Assembly (NCBI RefSeq): GCF_001641265.1
Contig: NW_020167522.1
Span: forward strand, 806,001 to 870,000
From: Pseudogymnoascus destructans
Lineage: Eukaryota; Ascomycota; Leotiomycetes; Thelebolales; Thelebolaceae
Reading direction: 5' to 3'
DNA length: 64,000 bases
In this document: one piece after another, positions 11,579 to 22,194 of the stretch
Position numbering within the stretch: position 1 is the first letter of the stretch
How the letters are laid out: each line of letters opens with the position of its first letter
The notes under the pieces: generated by a model
The model's input: only the letters and a program-made list of their open reading frames with translations
Databases searched by the model: none
What the model was told of the DNA's origin: nothing
Made by a program: the position numbers and the translations under genes

Positions 11579-14500
11579 ATGGCTGCACCCACCGCTTTGA
11601 ACCTACCCGTGGCCAATGGCACCTTGACTGAGCTCTCTGCCGCCCAGAAGCTCATGCAGAAGCATGAGGCACACAACCCCACCATAGAGGAGATCGCAGA
11701 CGAGGAGGATGTCATTAAGCACGGCGAGGCCCCGAAGTCCACCAGCGTCTTAGAAGCTGTCGACGACACCGAAGAAGCAGTTCCCACATGGGCCCCAACC
11801 GCATCAGCAAAGGCCGCCGGAAAGCAAAAGGCCACTGAGCAACCCGCGAAAGAGAAGGCTGGCCTGGACACACGCTCGCACGAGTTATTCCCAGAATTAG
11901 AAGGTGGCAAGTCCCAGAATGCGCCCTCGGTGGCATCTATCTGGAACGGAAAGAAGCCAGCCATTGTCAGCTCTACGGGCACCAATGGCACCAATGGGTC
12001 GACTTCACACGAGGGCGGCGGATTGGCCCCAACATCAGGCGCTGCGACACCAACCTCTTCGTCTACCCCATCCAGCGGACCTGGCAACTTCTCTATCCCA
12101 GGAAGGCATTCGGAGCGAATCTGTCTCGCGCCGAACCAGCTCCTCCCCAGGAGCCAGATGAAGAGGCCTTTGGCCGACGTCCTAAAGGATATCAACAGGA
12201 AGTCCAAGGCGATTGTGACCGTCACCACAGGAAATGCTGGCCTGCTTTGGTTCAGCGCCGTTGGACCCCAGGATGCCTGCAGGCAAGCCCTCAAGGACGT
12301 TGTTGAGCAAATTGGCGCCAAGCAGTCTATTCAGGTCCCAATTCCTCGTTCTGCGAGAGCACATATCATTGGCAAGGGGGGGTCGGTGATTAAGGCTCTG
12401 CAAGAGAAGACGGGTGCCCGTATCCAGATGCCAAAGGTTGACCCATCGGCAGCGCCAGTCGATGAAGATGACGATGATGCGACCGTCGACATCCTCATTG
12501 AGGGTAATGCTCTCGCTGCCCAGATGGCCAGGCACGAGGTTGAGAAGATCGCCGGCGAGCGCACAGCTACTGTTACGCACAGGATGCGTGGAATCCCTGC
12601 TGAGCTTTACCCCTTTATTGCCGGGCCAAACAATACTGGAATCAGCAGCCTTGAGGAAGGCAGGAACCTCCGTGCACATATCCCAGCGCATCACACATGG
12701 AGGACCCAGCCCCCACCACAGCCTACTAACGCGGGGGAGCCATTAAACTTCCTCCCTCCGGCACCAAACAACCACATCACACTTGCAGGAGACAGGTTAG
12801 CTGTTCAACAGGCCAGAGCTTTTATTGAGCAGCAGGCCCAGGAGCTTCGCAGGCAATTGGCTATCGAACAACTCGCGATCAACAAGGGACGTCACCAGTT
12901 CATTGTTGGAGACCGCGGTATCCCTGTTCAGCAATTCTTGGCTGACACCGGATGCGCGATTATCCTGCCTGAGGATTCCGAGGATGAGACGATCACCATT
13001 ATTGGACCCTCCGACCGTCTGCAATCGGGTGTCGATAAGGCCATGGACTTAGCCTCTAGCATGCACTCCACCAATGTTGATATCTCCAGACAGCACCGCA
13101 ATGCTCCTGAAGGCGCCATCGCACACGCGAGAAACGTCACCAGGTACTTGCAGCGCCGCAAGGAGATCGAGCGCCTCGAGAGGCAGCACGATGCCCACAT
13201 CGTGACCCAACTTCTCCGGGATGGTGTGGCTCCTTGGGAGCTGTACTCCCGTGACGGAAAGAACACTATCCGCGCACAGTCTGAGATCACCAGCATCGTG
13301 AACGGCCACCCTCCATCGCGTATGGCGAACGTACCTGTAGACCCATTTTTCCACCAGCACTTGCGTTCCGAGGTCGTACCCAAGGTTCAGGAGGAGTTCG
13401 GTGTTTACACTGTTATCCCGGATGATAGAGACTCTACCTCCCCCGTCCTACTCGTTTTTGAGGGCCCGTCAGGAACAGACCAGGAGTACCAGGTTCCCCG
13501 TACCCAGCCTTCACCTGCTGAGATCCAGGCCTTCCAGCAGAGCCTCCAGGAGGCCAGGGACTACATCTTGAACATCGTCAGTGGACAAGAGGAAATTAAG
13601 ACCGGGTCTGTCGACGTGCCATTCAAGTTCCACGATGGACTAAAGAAATTCATCAAGAAGGAGCAAGCGGCTCGCCCATCGGACCAAATCCCCGTTCGTG
13701 TCAACGCAACCGGCAGCATCGTCAACCTCCGTGGACCAGCTTCGTCAGTTGACGACCTCGTGGCCAAGATCAATGACTTCGTCGTCCAAGAGATCTCGGA
13801 CGAGAAGGAGCGCGGCTTCACCATGGGCTTTGACTTCCCACAGAAGTATGCCAACCAGCTCATCGGCAAGGGCGGCAGCAACATCCGCGAGCTGCGCGAC
13901 AAGTTCGACGTCGAGATCCAGGTTGATGACGGGAAGGTCGTGCTTAAGGGCCCCAAGGCCAAGGCCGAGGCCGCCAAGTCGCACATCGAGAAGCTCGGCA
14001 AGCAATGGGCGGATGAGTCTACCCACATCCTGAAGGTCGAGCCGAAGTACCACAGGGAGCTCATCGGAGCCCAGGGTAACCAGATCAACAAGCTCCAGAC
14101 CAGGTACAAGGTTCAGATCCACTTCCCGAAATCCGCTCGCCCTGCCAGGGATGACCAGTCTGAGACTGCCGCCAGCGAGGCTACCGCGCCAAGAGCGGGA
14201 CGTCGCCAGCAGCCGGAGGATGAGGTTATCGTCAGGGGTCCATCCAAGGGTGCTGGTGAGGCCCGCGACGAGATCCTCTCGCTCCTCCAGTACCTGAAGG
14301 ATAACTCGTTCTCTGCCACCGTCAACGTGCAACAGAGCCAGGTTCCATCGCTCATTGGCCAAGGCGGAAAGGCACTGGATGAGCTTCGTGAGCTCACCGG
14401 CGCAAAGATCGATGTCCCCGGATCCCGCGACGCGAAGAGCGCAACTGGTCTTGTTGAGATCCAGGTTAAGGGCACTAAGAGCCAGGTTGCCGCTGCTAAG

Positions 14501-15621
14501 AAGCTGATCGAAGAGAAGAAGGCTGTCTTTGATGACACAGTCTCTAAGACTGTTGAGATCGAGAAGAAGCACCACCGTACCCTGATCGGTGCAGGAGGTA
14601 TGTTTGCTCCTTTGTTCGTATAAAACCATAACTAACGATTATCCCAGGCTCCAACCTCCGCGACATCATTGTCAAGGCCGGTGGCTCCGACGACCGTCGC
14701 GAACTCGCACGCACAGTGCAGTTCCCACGCGCCGAGGAGGACGGTAACAAGATCAAGGTCGAAGGCAACAAAGCCGTCGTCGACAAGATCATCGCCGCCA
14801 TGCTCGACGTCGTTGCCACCCGTGAAGCGCAAACCACCACCGCCATCGACGTCCCCACCGCCCAGCACCGCACTCTTATCGGCCGCGGCGGCGACGCCAA
14901 GAAGGCACTCGAATCGCAATTCCGCGTCGTTCTCGACATCCCCGCACGCGACTCCGGCAAGACTGGAATCAAGATCTCTGGTCTCCCCGCCGATGTGGCT
15001 GTCGCTGCTGAACACATCGCCGAGCTGACGAAGCAGGACGAGGGCGAGACTATCATGGTTCCAAGGCAATACCACCACGCTGCCGCTAACGGGGGCCAGC
15101 TCTTCCATGTCCTCAAGCGCGAGCACGACGTCACTGTCGACCATGCTGGGCAGAAGCTCCCCGCCAAACCATCTACCAAGAAGGCCGCTAACGACGCACC
15201 GCTGCCGCTGATCACCGACGCGCAGGAGGAGGGCGAGGACTCGCACACTTTCCACACCGTCGTTTGCACGCCTGTTGAGATCGAGGGCGAGATCCCGTGG
15301 GTTCTGCGCGGAGACGCAGAGGCGGTTGCCAAGGCCAAGGCTGCTGTTGCTGCAGCGATCGAGCAGGCACAGGCGACTACTACGACTGGCTACCTGGGGC
15401 TTCCAGACCCAAGGCTGTACCGCTATGTGATTGGCCAGGGCGGACAGAAGGTCAATGCTATTAGGAAGCAGTCCGGGTGCACTATTGATGTTCCGAAGAG
15501 CGGGGAGGGGAGGGGGGCGATTGAGATTTGTGGGAGTGAGGAGGGGGTGCAGATCGCGAAGGAGTTGATTCTGAAGGCTGTGCAGGAGGGGTCTACGCAG
15601 TCGGTTAATAGGCGCGGATAG
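11579..15621 (+). CDS. multi-KH-domain RNA-binding protein (vigilin/Scp160 type)
   Basis: Exons 11579-14597 and 14648-15621 give 1,330 residues. The 50-nt intron has a GTATGT donor, CTAAC branch site and CCCAG acceptor, and splitting falls inside a KH GxxG loop. KH cores are visible at about residues 262 (HIIGKGG), 440 (FIVGDRG, degenerate), 760 (LIGKGG), 827 (LIGAQG), 924 (LIGQGG), 1001 (LIGAGG), 1083 (LIGRGG) and 1266 (VIGQGG), with further weaker KH-like stretches between them. Family members bind mRNA and tRNA on ribosomes and at the ER, where they affect translation and ploidy in yeast. The first 250 residues are low-complexity (TNGTNG, PTSSSTPSSG). The ATG at 11579 is the first in frame and starts the conserved-looking N-terminus. 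Codon use and lack of stops mark it as a live host gene. Confidence 0.95.
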
Positions 15622-16963
15622 AGGGCTGGGGGGGATGGATGGGAGGATGGGATAGGGGTTGGTGAGCGGAGGGGGCAGGGGGTAGATTGTAAGAGAGCGG
15701 GTAAAAGCCAGGCTGTATTAGGAGCTGGTGGGGGTGCTGGTTTAAGAGGGTGCAGGAAGGGATTTTTGGGGAGCACAGAAAAAGACCAGTAGACAAAATT
15801 TCCAATCCTGATAGCACGTTGTGCACTTTTTAAAATCGTTCTCGAAAACTTTTCTCCATTTAATTACACGTATTTAAAAACCACCATGTCCCTCATGAGC
15901 TCTTTCGCCTAGTCATCGCCATCTCGTCTCTATCATGCTATCTTCTTTGCTCAATTCTTCTCTCCGCACATAGGGCAGCACCTGGCCCGAGAATGACGGT
16001 GCTCACTACAATGAGCGCCGCAGCTTTCGGAATATCGGCATTAGACCGACCAACTCGATTTAGGTCCCAAAACGGCCTGGCAAGACCAGACATTCGAGCG
16101 CCCAGACGTCAATTAAGAACATAAACTTCACGCCCCCACCTAAGGTCTTCTCCTGGGTGATGAAACCGGGCCAGAAGACAGCGGAAAGTGTCAGCTCGGG
16201 ATCGTAGAAGGCCCTGATGGTAGACTCGATTGACGTTGAATTAATTATATTACTAATCTATACACTAACTATAAGTTATACAGTAATTCAAAGCTGGCCA
16301 TAGCTGAACAGAAATCTGTGCAGCCGTAACCAGCTTTTGGCACTCAATTGCCAATGACCAATTACTAGCCCGCCTCCGAAAATTGGTTCCCAAACTTATA
16401 TTGAGAATTAGGATTTGGAAGCTGGGAATGGCATCATCTTTGAGCTCAACCTGGACGTTCCACATACTATCTTTTGGTAGTACTCTATTTGGATCATGTG
16501 CCAGGTAGGTCAACGTACTTGCGCGAACGATCAGGGATTGGCACGTGACTCAACTCGTTCTGTTCTAATTCTGCTTAAACCTTTCCTTTCCTTTCGAAGT
16601 AATCGCACCGTACCTATCAACCAAGCAATCAAAATCCCGTCCGTTCGTTCGTTCGTTCGTGTGTCGTAACATGAAGATAAAACAGTAACCCTAAGAGAAT
16701 CAAAATATGTGTTCTTGTGAGGTAGGCGTATATAGTAGGAACGCGGACCTCTAGAGGAGGGTCGGTCAGCGTTCAGTCTTCGTAAATCAATACAGAGTCT
16801 TCTATGTACGTATCCGTAACGTGACTTCCCACTACCCTGTCCAGCCAAAGGCTCTTTTACAATTTGTGTGTAGTGTTCGATCGTCTACTACCTTCTTACT
16901 TCTCAAGATTTACTTCTTCATCCACGCCCTTCACTAAACCAAACCAAACCAAACCAAGACCCT
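15622..16963. other. gene-free spacer with weak coding remnants
   Basis: After the multi-KH stop there is a purine-rich 3' region. At about 15,974-16,250 the plus strand has a frame broken by two TAG codons, with a stretch NINFTPPPKVFSWV that faintly resembles an H-type lectin domain. I would not rely on it. A (CGTT)4 microsatellite lies near 16,640. Confidence 0.4.
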
Positions 16964-17608
16964 ATGGCGCAGCAGAGAACTGTAGAAGAGCTCGAAAGGC
17001 TCCTACGACTAGCTGGACAACGTGCCGACGAAGAAAACAACGTGCCAACTAACGTGCCGACGAAGCAAACCAGCGCGCCGACGCAGAAAAACAACTTGCC
17101 GACGAAGTAAAAGAACAAACACGACCCACGACACTTGATGAATATATTACCGCTTGCCATTACTCCGTCTTCTCCATATTTATAGTCGAAACAAATCCAC
17201 AACTGACGTCAAAAGGCCCTTATCACCAATCCACGTGGTAAATGGTGTCCAACGAATCTGAAGCCATGGACAGACTTCCTAGACCAACAAAAGTTTGTCT
17301 TTGGTCAACTCAACAGCACGTTCCCTACTCATAGCCGCGCTTTTGAGAGTCGAAGTGTCCTTGCTGGCCTGGGAAACAGGATGTCACTACACCCAATAGC
17401 AAATGAGAAAACCCTCGAGTATTTTCTGCATGCTAGTGTGGAGAATACAGTTAGAACGATAATAGGGCTACTCAAGCATGTGGGGGAGGTTCAAAGTGCA
17501 TTTAACATCGGAAATGGCATTATTTTCGAGAATCACCCTCATGCTATTAGCGACGTTGCTGAAGAAGTTGTTGCCCGGGAGGTTCCTTCGACACCGCTCA
17601 GGGTGTGA
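16964..17608 (+). pseudogene. broken copy of a repeated fungal gene (coiled-coil/RADE start)
   Basis: An ATG at 16964 starts MAQQRTVEELERLLR, followed at DNA level by several copies of a CGTGCCGACGAAG-like unit that in the right frame codes for RADEE-type repeats. The frame then shifts (about 17,090) to TLDEYITACHYSVFS and again (about 17,220) to ITNPRGKWCPTNLKPW, running on through IIFENHPHAISDVAEEVV to TGA at 17606-17608. This order of motifs is one I know from a widespread, multi-copy fungal protein family of unknown function whose full members are much longer and end in a kinase-like domain. Here only the first 200 or so residues remain, in at least three frames. It is a dead, truncated copy. 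Confidence 0.7.
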
Positions 17609-17832
17609 ATGCCCCATGTTTCTTTTCCACTTCAACGTCTCAACTTAAAGCATTATTGTTGTTTTTGTGTCCTGCCTAGGTGGTGGGGAGGAGAGTTATG
17701 TTGCCACCGGGAGCTTCGTAAGGGAGTTGAACCGTCATTCCATCGCTCTCCCCTTTTTTGAGTGATTCGGGGTTGGGGGTCTCTCATCGTTATGGGTAAA
17801 GTGAGAGGCCCGTCTTCTCCCTTTTTATTTCA

Positions 17833-17864
17833 GTCATATGGATACTGTAGGACTCGGTGATATC
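17833..17864 (-). pseudogene. coding remnant, distal piece beyond the hAT insertion
   Basis: Read leftwards from the hAT target duplication, this piece continues in frame the minus-strand remnant at 24656-25155 (ISPSPTVS) before reaching a stop. The two pieces were one sequence before the hAT element inserted. Confidence 0.6.
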
Positions 17865-18007
17865 CAGTGTTGCCAATAGTGCGGCTTGGCAGTATATTGC
17901 TAGGAAATTCCCATATTGTATTGCCACAATACGGCCAAAGGCCATATTGTATTGTCACAATATGGCGCTAATAAAGCTTGGCAATACAGTATAATATAAA
18001 CAATATA

Positions 18008-19866
18008 ACGTGGTTGTACACCGAGTCGTGAATGTCACCGAGTCGTGAACTTTTCCCTACTTAGCTACCTACGAACTTCAACACGCGTTTCCTCCACAAC
18101 TACCAATGGAAATCCAAACCCAAGAAGCGCGAATCATTCTAGCTATTGAGGCTCTTCAAACATGTAAATCGCTTAATCGCAGGTCTGCATCAATACTATA
18201 TAAAGTGCCTTATTCTACGCTTACTGATAGAATGGCCGGCCGACCTTCTCGACGCGAAACCAAAGCCAATAGTCATAAATTGACTGAGCTAGAAGAGGAA
18301 GTGATTATTCGAAATATATTGGATATGGATGCAAGAGGATTTGCACCTCGGCCTGCTAGTGTGGAGGATATGGCAAATTATATCCTTGAATTGCGTGGGG
18401 GAAAGCACGTTGGGACGCGGTGGGCATATCGATTTATACAACGCCGCCCCGAGTTAAAGACGCGTTTTAATCGCGTTTATGACTTTCAAAGAGCCTTGTG
18501 CGAAGATCCTGAGCTTATTGGAGCGTGGTTTCAACTTGTGCAGAACATGAGAGCAAAGTACGGCATCCAAGACTGCGATTTCTACAACTTTGACGAGACG
18601 GGCTTCATGATGGGCGTTATTAGCTCAGCTTTAGTTGTTACGCGCGCCGATCGATGTGGCAGAGGCAAGGCAGTTCAGCCTGGCAATCGGGAATGGGCTA
18701 CAGCAATTGTTTGTGTGAATGCTGAAGGCGGGAGTATCCCTCCGTTTTTAGTAGTTCAAGGGAAATGTCACCTTTCAAGTTGGTATACTGAAGGCGGCCT
18801 TCCTCACAATTGGGTAATTAAACCAACAAGCAATGGATGGACCAACAACGAGACAGGTCTAGAATGGCTTCATCATTTCGATAAACATACTTGCAGTCGT
18901 GCAAAAGGACCATATCGGATGTTGGTTTTAGACGGGCATGAAAGTCATGAATCAGCTGCGTTTCAGGAATATTGCAAAGCAAACAACATCATAACTCTCT
19001 GTCTACCTCCTCACTCATCTCACCTAACTCAGCCACTTGATGTTGGGTGCTTTAGTGTTCTTAAACGCATGTATGGGCGTCAAATTGAGACCTTTATTAA
19101 GGCTCATATAAACCATATTACAAAGGTTGAGTTTTTTATAGCTTTCCACGCAGCTTATAACCAGTCAATAACAACTCAAAACGCCAAAGCTGGATTTCGC
19201 GGAGCTGGTTTAGTGCCCTTTGATCTGCAAGTAATCATTTCAAAGCTAGACGTCAAGTTGCGGACTCCTACACCTACAGGACCCCCCTCTATAGACGCTG
19301 ATCCTTGGGTTTCTCAAACGCCTCGCAACCCAATAGATGCTCTCTCACAGACTACTCTAGTTAAAAATCGCATTGCACGGCACCAAGGAAGCTCGCCAAC
19401 CCCCATTTTTGCTACTGTTACTGCATTAGCTAAAGGGACAGAGATTTTGGCACATGAAATGACTTTATTGTCAGCTGAAGTCCGCACCCTTCGAGCAGCA
19501 AACGAAGCTCTTAGCAAACGCCAGAGGGCTAAAAAGTCTCGTGTCCATCAAGGGTGTGCACTTTCTGTAGGGGATGCACATGATGATTTGTCCCAAAGGG
19601 CAGTTATGGAGCAAATAAATCGCGAGAAGCGCTCTGGAGGGGTTGGTAGGAATGAGGGGCAACCAGGTGTACGACATTGTGGCACTTGCGGGGGGGCTGG
19701 CCATAATGCACGAACTTGTCAGGAGGTCATAGAAGTACTTAGCTCATCAGATTCTGAATAGTTTTAGTTTTAATACATGTTGTGGTTGTTTAATTATACC
19801 TTACAGTGGTGGGTATAAAAAAGTTTCACGACTCGGTGACATTCACGACTCGGTGTACAACCACGT
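18008..19866 (+). mobile_element. pogo/Fot-type DNA transposon A, intact, nested in hAT-1
   Basis: 1,859 bp bounded by TA duplications (18006-18007, 19867-19868). Termini begin ACGTGGTTGTA and are perfect inverted repeats for about 42 bp. Each terminus has two copies of CACCGAGTCGTGAA at a 17-bp period. Its single gene is intact, so it may be autonomous. Confidence 0.95.
18106..19761 (+). CDS. pogo/Fot-type DDE transposase, intact (element A)
   Basis: 551 residues. The N-terminal part has two helix-turn-helix segments of the psq/CENP-B type used to bind the element ends. The DDE_1 catalytic core shows NFDETGF, LDGHESHES and HLTQPLDVGCF in the expected order. A CCHC zinc knuckle (CGTCGGAGHNARTC) lies near the C-terminus, before SSSDSE. 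It has the same 1,656-nt length as the transposases of elements C (without its LTR), E, F and G, which supports both the start codon and intactness. It should catalyse cut-and-paste transposition into TA sites. Confidence 0.95.
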   Translation: MEIQTQEARIILAIEALQTCKSLNRRSASILYKVPYSTLTDRMAGRPSRRETKANSHKLTELEEEVIIRNILDMDARGFAPRPASVEDMANYILELRGGKHVGTRWAYRFIQRRPELKTRFNRVYDFQRALCEDPELIGAWFQLVQNMRAKYGIQDCDFYNFDETGFMMGVISSALVVTRADRCGRGKAVQPGNREWATAIVCVNAEGGSIPPFLVVQGKCHLSSWYTEGGLPHNWVIKPTSNGWTNNETGLEWLHHFDKHTCSRAKGPYRMLVLDGHESHESAAFQEYCKANNIITLCLPPHSSHLTQPLDVGCFSVLKRMYGRQIETFIKAHINHITKVEFFIAFHAAYNQSITTQNAKAGFRGAGLVPFDLQVIISKLDVKLRTPTPTGPPSIDADPWVSQTPRNPIDALSQTTLVKNRIARHQGSSPTPIFATVTALAKGTEILAHEMTLLSAEVRTLRAANEALSKRQRAKKSRVHQGCALSVGDAHDDLSQRAVMEQINREKRSGGVGRNEGQPGVRHCGTCGGAGHNARTCQEVIEVLSSSDSE

Positions 19867-20184
19867 TAAACAATATAAACAATATAAACAATATGGACAT
19901 CACGTGACAACAATAGTGTAGAATATCACGTGTTTAAGTTACCCCTATTGCTTTGATAGTACTACTTATTATAGTACTATTGTTTTGATAGTACTACTTA
20001 TTGTAGTACTATCAACGCCTGTTATGATGTTAAGCTATAACCTCACTATTTTGCCCTTCCTTTCTTCTTTCTTCTTTCTTCTACATCGTTACTATATGCA
20101 AGATCAGTAAGTACGACAATAGTACTATCTATAATACTATTAATTACTATTTTATGTTATATACTAACTTGAAAATAGGCAAAT

Positions 20185-21169
20185 ATGGCACCGCCATCAA
20201 AGTTTCCTACTGTAATGGCACAACCACGCATACTAGAAGGCCCTCCTGATATTTCTCTAGCCGACTTTCAACAATTCAAAGGCTCTAGAAAGAGTCAAGC
20301 TTTAGCTGAAATGGCTCATTCTCACGCTGTTGTCGCCCTTGCTGCTTGCTCCCGCTGCATGAAAGGCACAGTTTGCTTGCTGCGCTATAAACACTACTGC
20401 CCACTCTGATGGCCACTGCACCAACTGTGCCCACTTTACGGGTACAGGGTCGTGCTCTTTCCTTGGCGCTGCTGGTTCTGGTGTCGCTGCTGGTCGTCCT
20501 CCTCCTGCTGCACCCCGTCTTGTCATCTCTGCGCCCCGCCTCGTCGTCTCTGCGCCCCGCCTTGTTGTCTCTGCGCCCTGCCCTGTTGGTGCTGCCTCAC
20601 CAGCATGGGGCCCAGCGAGTTTAGAAGCGAAAGATGGGGGAAATGAGGGAGATGAGGGGGATGAGGGGGATTGGGGGGAGAAGGAGGTAGAGATGGTTGG
20701 AGCTAGTGGTGAGAGACAGGCAGTTTTGGGTCTCACTTACCGTGAGGCTGAGGATGAGTGGCTTCAGGCTGGGCGTCGCCGCCTCTTTGCTCGGGAGATT
20801 GCCCTAATCCTTCAGATTAGGCGTGATATTCTTGGCACTGACGCTGGCTCATTAGATGCCTTGGCTGAGGCCCTTTGGAGTTATGAGAGAGAGTCCCATG
20901 TTGGGGTTCCTGACTTCCTCAAACCCATCCTTCCTAATGGGGATGATGATTTATTCATCATTCCTCAGAGGTCGGCTCCTCGTGCTTGTTGTCATACTGA
21001 CATTCGTTGCACTCAGTTTGCTATCAAACTCAAGAGCAAACTTGGAAATCTCCTCCTCAAACCTACAAGTCACTATACATATTTTGGCTTATCACACCAA
21101 CAACAAGAGCAATACTACTCAACGATTGCTACAACCATCTATGATTCATTACACGTCATCGCTCCTTAG
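20185..21169 (+). pseudogene. hAT-1 accessory ORF with cysteine boxes, one frameshift
   Basis: From ATG 20185 (MAPPSKFPTV) the frame runs to CSRCMKG. It must then shift by one base at about 20365 to continue with FACCAINTT, CTNCAHF and GSCSF, a Pro/Ala linker, an acidic stretch and a helical C-terminal part (EWLQAGRRRL, LDALAEALWSYERE) ending at 21169. The CxxC pairs resemble zinc-binding boxes that I know from small accessory proteins linked to fungal transposons. Its role is unknown. The frameshift suggests decay. It lies on the opposite strand to the transposase. Confidence 0.55.
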
Positions 21170-21367
21170 TTACTGGGCCGATATTACCACATAGCATATC
21201 TCTACAACCCTCTATGATTCATTACATGACATCACTCATACTACCACATGACATATCTCTACCAGCTAGAGGCCTAGGAGCATGAACGATAGCTCTAAAA
21301 GCTCCTACGAACCTCTATGATTCATTACATGTCATCGCTCTTTAGTTACCCACAAGATTGGTTAAGT

Positions 21368-21415
21368 TATGACATAATTTGTCTATGACATAATTTGTCT
21401 ATGACATAATTTGTC
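21368..21415. repeat. 3 x 16-bp tandem repeat
   Basis: Three perfect copies of TATGACATAATTTGTC inside hAT-1. Nearby, CTATGATTCATTACATG recurs at about 21,139, 21,212 and 21,313 as direct repeats. Confidence 0.9.
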
Positions 21416-22194
21416 TATAGGGGTACTCTGACCTTGGACCTCCTTTTACTTCCTATAGGCTACGAACCTAAGAGATGGTTCTATGGGATTCTCTTACGTC
21501 GACTACAGTTACCAAGCCTGGTAAGTCATGGAAAGTCTTGGAAAATGAGAGAACTACACTGCTTTAGCATAAATAGGATTGCCCTTTCCTTAAGAAAGGG
21601 CAAGCAGACAATACAGTAAATCGACTATCACATACTTCCACGTCTTTTCCAAGCTTCCAAGCATTCATCTTGTTACTCCTTGTTTCTGAAAAGTCAGTGA
21701 GGTGTTAACCTCTGACTTACCCCTGAGTTCCCAGACTCAACATTTGTTGCAACTTGTCTGAACCACTTCACTACATCACACACCTGATTGCTGCATTGTG
21801 GAATAGTCTAAGCTACAACCCTTTGGCTCTGTTTCCTAAGACAGTGTGTTGTCTTAGTAAAATCATCCCTTCCTTGGGTGGCTAGATTCTCACATCTGGT
21901 GCACCCACCATTACACTTGTCAGAGTGTAGAGGAGGTAGAGGAGGATCAGAGGTTGTTACATAGAAGAAGTTTATAGTACTATAGTACTATTAAATGTCA
22001 CAAACCTAGAGTGACGCTTGTGTAGTTGGTGCAGTTCGTGCAGTTCGTGTAGTTAGCATCACTTGACCTGGCAAATTGACTGTGATGCCTGTCTGCGCCA
22101 TAATACTGTAGACAGTAAGGTATTATGCTGTAGTATACTATATATAATAATTTAGAAACTAATAGCATTAATATAGAATGAAATAGTAATAGTA

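Noticed and set aside
11569..15338. Several long antisense frames opposite the multi-KH gene
   Set aside because: They mirror the GC-rich codon use of the real gene and have no motifs of their own.
15974..16250. Possible H-type lectin remnant
   Set aside because: Only one short stretch (INFTPPPKVFSW) resembles the family and two stops interrupt it. Kept only as a note.
20302..20736. 144-codon minus frame opposite the hAT-1 accessory ORF
   Set aside because: Low-complexity (GAETTRRGAE repeats) produced by the Pro/Ala linker of the plus-strand ORF.
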